Notes under the pieces: model-generated | What the model was told of the DNA's origin: nothing | Databases searched by the model: none | The model's input: the letters and a program-made list of their open reading frames with translations, nothing else | DNA from: Lysobacterales bacterium | Lineage (GTDB): Bacteria; Pseudomonadota; Gammaproteobacteria; Xanthomonadales; Xanthomonadaceae | DNA length: 64,000 nucleotides | Assembly: GCA_019510125.1 (NCBI GenBank) | Contig: JAEKKX010000008.1 | Coordinates: 140,509 to 204,508 of the forward strand | Reading direction: 5' to 3' | Shown here: positions 63,452 to 64,000 of the stretch, piece after piece | How positions within the stretch are numbered: the stretch's first letter is position 1 | How the letters are laid out: every line of letters starts with the position of its first letter | Position numbers and translations under genes: made by a program

Positions 63452-64000
63452 AGCGTCTCCGTGGGAACGGGCCGGCCTTCGTTCGCGGCCAACCACAGGT
63501 AGAAATCGGGACTCTCGTCGATCGCGGCGATGCCGTTCGCGGTCTGCACGGCATCGTAGTCGTCGGCGGTCCAGTCTGCAGGCAGGACGTCGGCGACGGC
63601 CGGCGGTGTCTGGGCCGGATGGGCGGCCGGCGCGGTCTGGCTGCCCTGGGCGACCTGGGCGACCTCGACCGCGGCGCCCGCCGGCGTCGCGCTGTCGGCG
63701 GGCGGCGGCGCGGGAGCGGTCCGCGGCGCCTGCGCGACCGACGGCGCGGGGGCTTCGATCGCGTCCGGCGCCGGCGCGCGCAGGACCGGCGTGCGCAGGA
63801 ACAGCACGCCCGCGATCAGCGCCACCGCCGCGCTGCCGCCGACCGCCAGCAGCGGCCACGTGCGCACGCCCGCCGGCGCACGCGGCGCGGTCGCCGCCCG
63901 CCGGCGCTGCGCGAGCTGCGCGCGCACGCGCGGCGACAGGCCCTCGAGCGCGGCGGCGTGGGCGCGGCGCGCGGCCGCGTCGAACCGGGCGTCGGCGCCG
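63448..64000 (-). CDS. Membrane protein with Ala/Pro-rich periplasmic part, 5' end outside window
   Basis: The frame is open to the right edge, so the N-terminus lies beyond 64000. The visible 184 residues begin with a basic helical stretch (FDAAARRAHAAALEGLSPRVR), then one span (WPLLAVGGSAAVALIAGVLFL), a long Ala/Pro/Gln linker and a short C-terminal domain (LPADWTADDYDAVQTANGIA, SPDFYLWLA). This layout resembles DUF3619-type or anti-sigma-type proteins that precede DUF3106 genes in this bacterial group. An internal GTG at 63927 could be mistaken for the start, but the upstream sequence keeps coding character. Confidence 0.72.
   Translation of the reverse strand, partial: GADARFDAAARRAHAAALEGLSPRVRAQLAQRRRAATAPRAPAGVRTWPLLAVGGSAAVALIAGVLFLRTPVLRAPAPDAIEAPAPSVAQAPRTAPAPPPADSATPAGAAVEVAQVAQGSQTAPAAHPAQTPPAVADVLPADWTADDYDAVQTANGIAAIDESPDFYLWLAANEGRPVPTETL

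Overview
The window is a high-GC (roughly 70 percent), gene-dense stretch of a chromosome. Gene content, operon order and codon use fit a gammaproteobacterium of the Xanthomonadaceae (Lysobacteraceae), of the Lysobacter/Luteimonas type. Supporting points are the fused thrA-thrB-thrC operon, the long ilvD-C-G-M-E-A-leuA-C-D-B cluster, a REP-type repeat family of the GTAGGAGCGACGT kind, and many ATGA or TGATG start/stop overlaps. This assignment is inference; there is no rRNA or marker gene in the window. No tRNA, rRNA, prophage, transposase or CRISPR array was seen.

Layout. 1-3935 (+): end of an RND efflux adaptor gene and its permease. 4084-4242 (+): a 52-residue membrane peptide. 4337-9373 (-): thr operon (thrL leader, thrA, thrB, thrC). 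9451-9642: REP-type repeat cluster separating two operons. 9674-21939 (-): branched-chain amino acid operon with its own leader peptide and terminator (ilvL, ilvD, ilvC, ilvG, ilvM, ilvE, ilvA, leuA, leuC, leuD, leuB). 22270-27003 (+): 2-oxoacid:ferredoxin oxidoreductase with a GltD-like partner. 27136-28525 (-): lipoprotein and secreted serine peptidase. 29077-31182 (+): TPP riboswitch and thiC. 31231-35204 (-): two Rossmann-fold oxidoreductases and a secreted seven-repeat FG-GAP-like protein. 35476-38521 (-): a redox cluster made of a BFD/ferredoxin-reductase/pentaheme fusion, a DUF3365-like monoheme protein and a membrane protein with two H-x13-H pairs. 38844-40361 (+): malonyl-CoA synthetase-like enzyme, followed by strong hairpins. 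40598-41753 (-): three small genes. 41859-50159 (-): glgP-glgB-glgX-malQ glycogen operon. 50451-52321 (+): Tat-exported beta-lactamase-fold protein and a channel-like membrane protein. 52400-55748 (+): CadC-like membrane regulator and an AraC regulator. 55854-61748: aspartyl/asparaginyl hydroxylase-like protein, soluble pyrophosphatase, XRE-DUF805 regulator, proton-pumping pyrophosphatase fused to an OmpA domain, and an exported protein. 61779-64000 (-): exported protein, DUF3106 protein, and a membrane protein cut by the window edge.

How the genes work together. The two amino-acid operons carry classical ribosome-mediated attenuators. Each leader peptide has a run of the regulatory amino acids and ends in Gly-Ala-Gly, whose codons (GGTGCGGG) can pair with the left arm of the downstream hairpin. 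Both leader start codons lie only about 8 nt from the inferred -10 box, so both leader mRNAs may be leaderless. Threonine made by the first operon feeds IlvA of the second. The glycogen operon holds degradation and branching enzymes, without glgA or glgC in the window.

The most unusual parts are the trans-membrane redox cluster at 35476-38521 and the pyrophosphatase-OmpA fusion at 58408-60921. No database search was possible, so novelty is not established for either.
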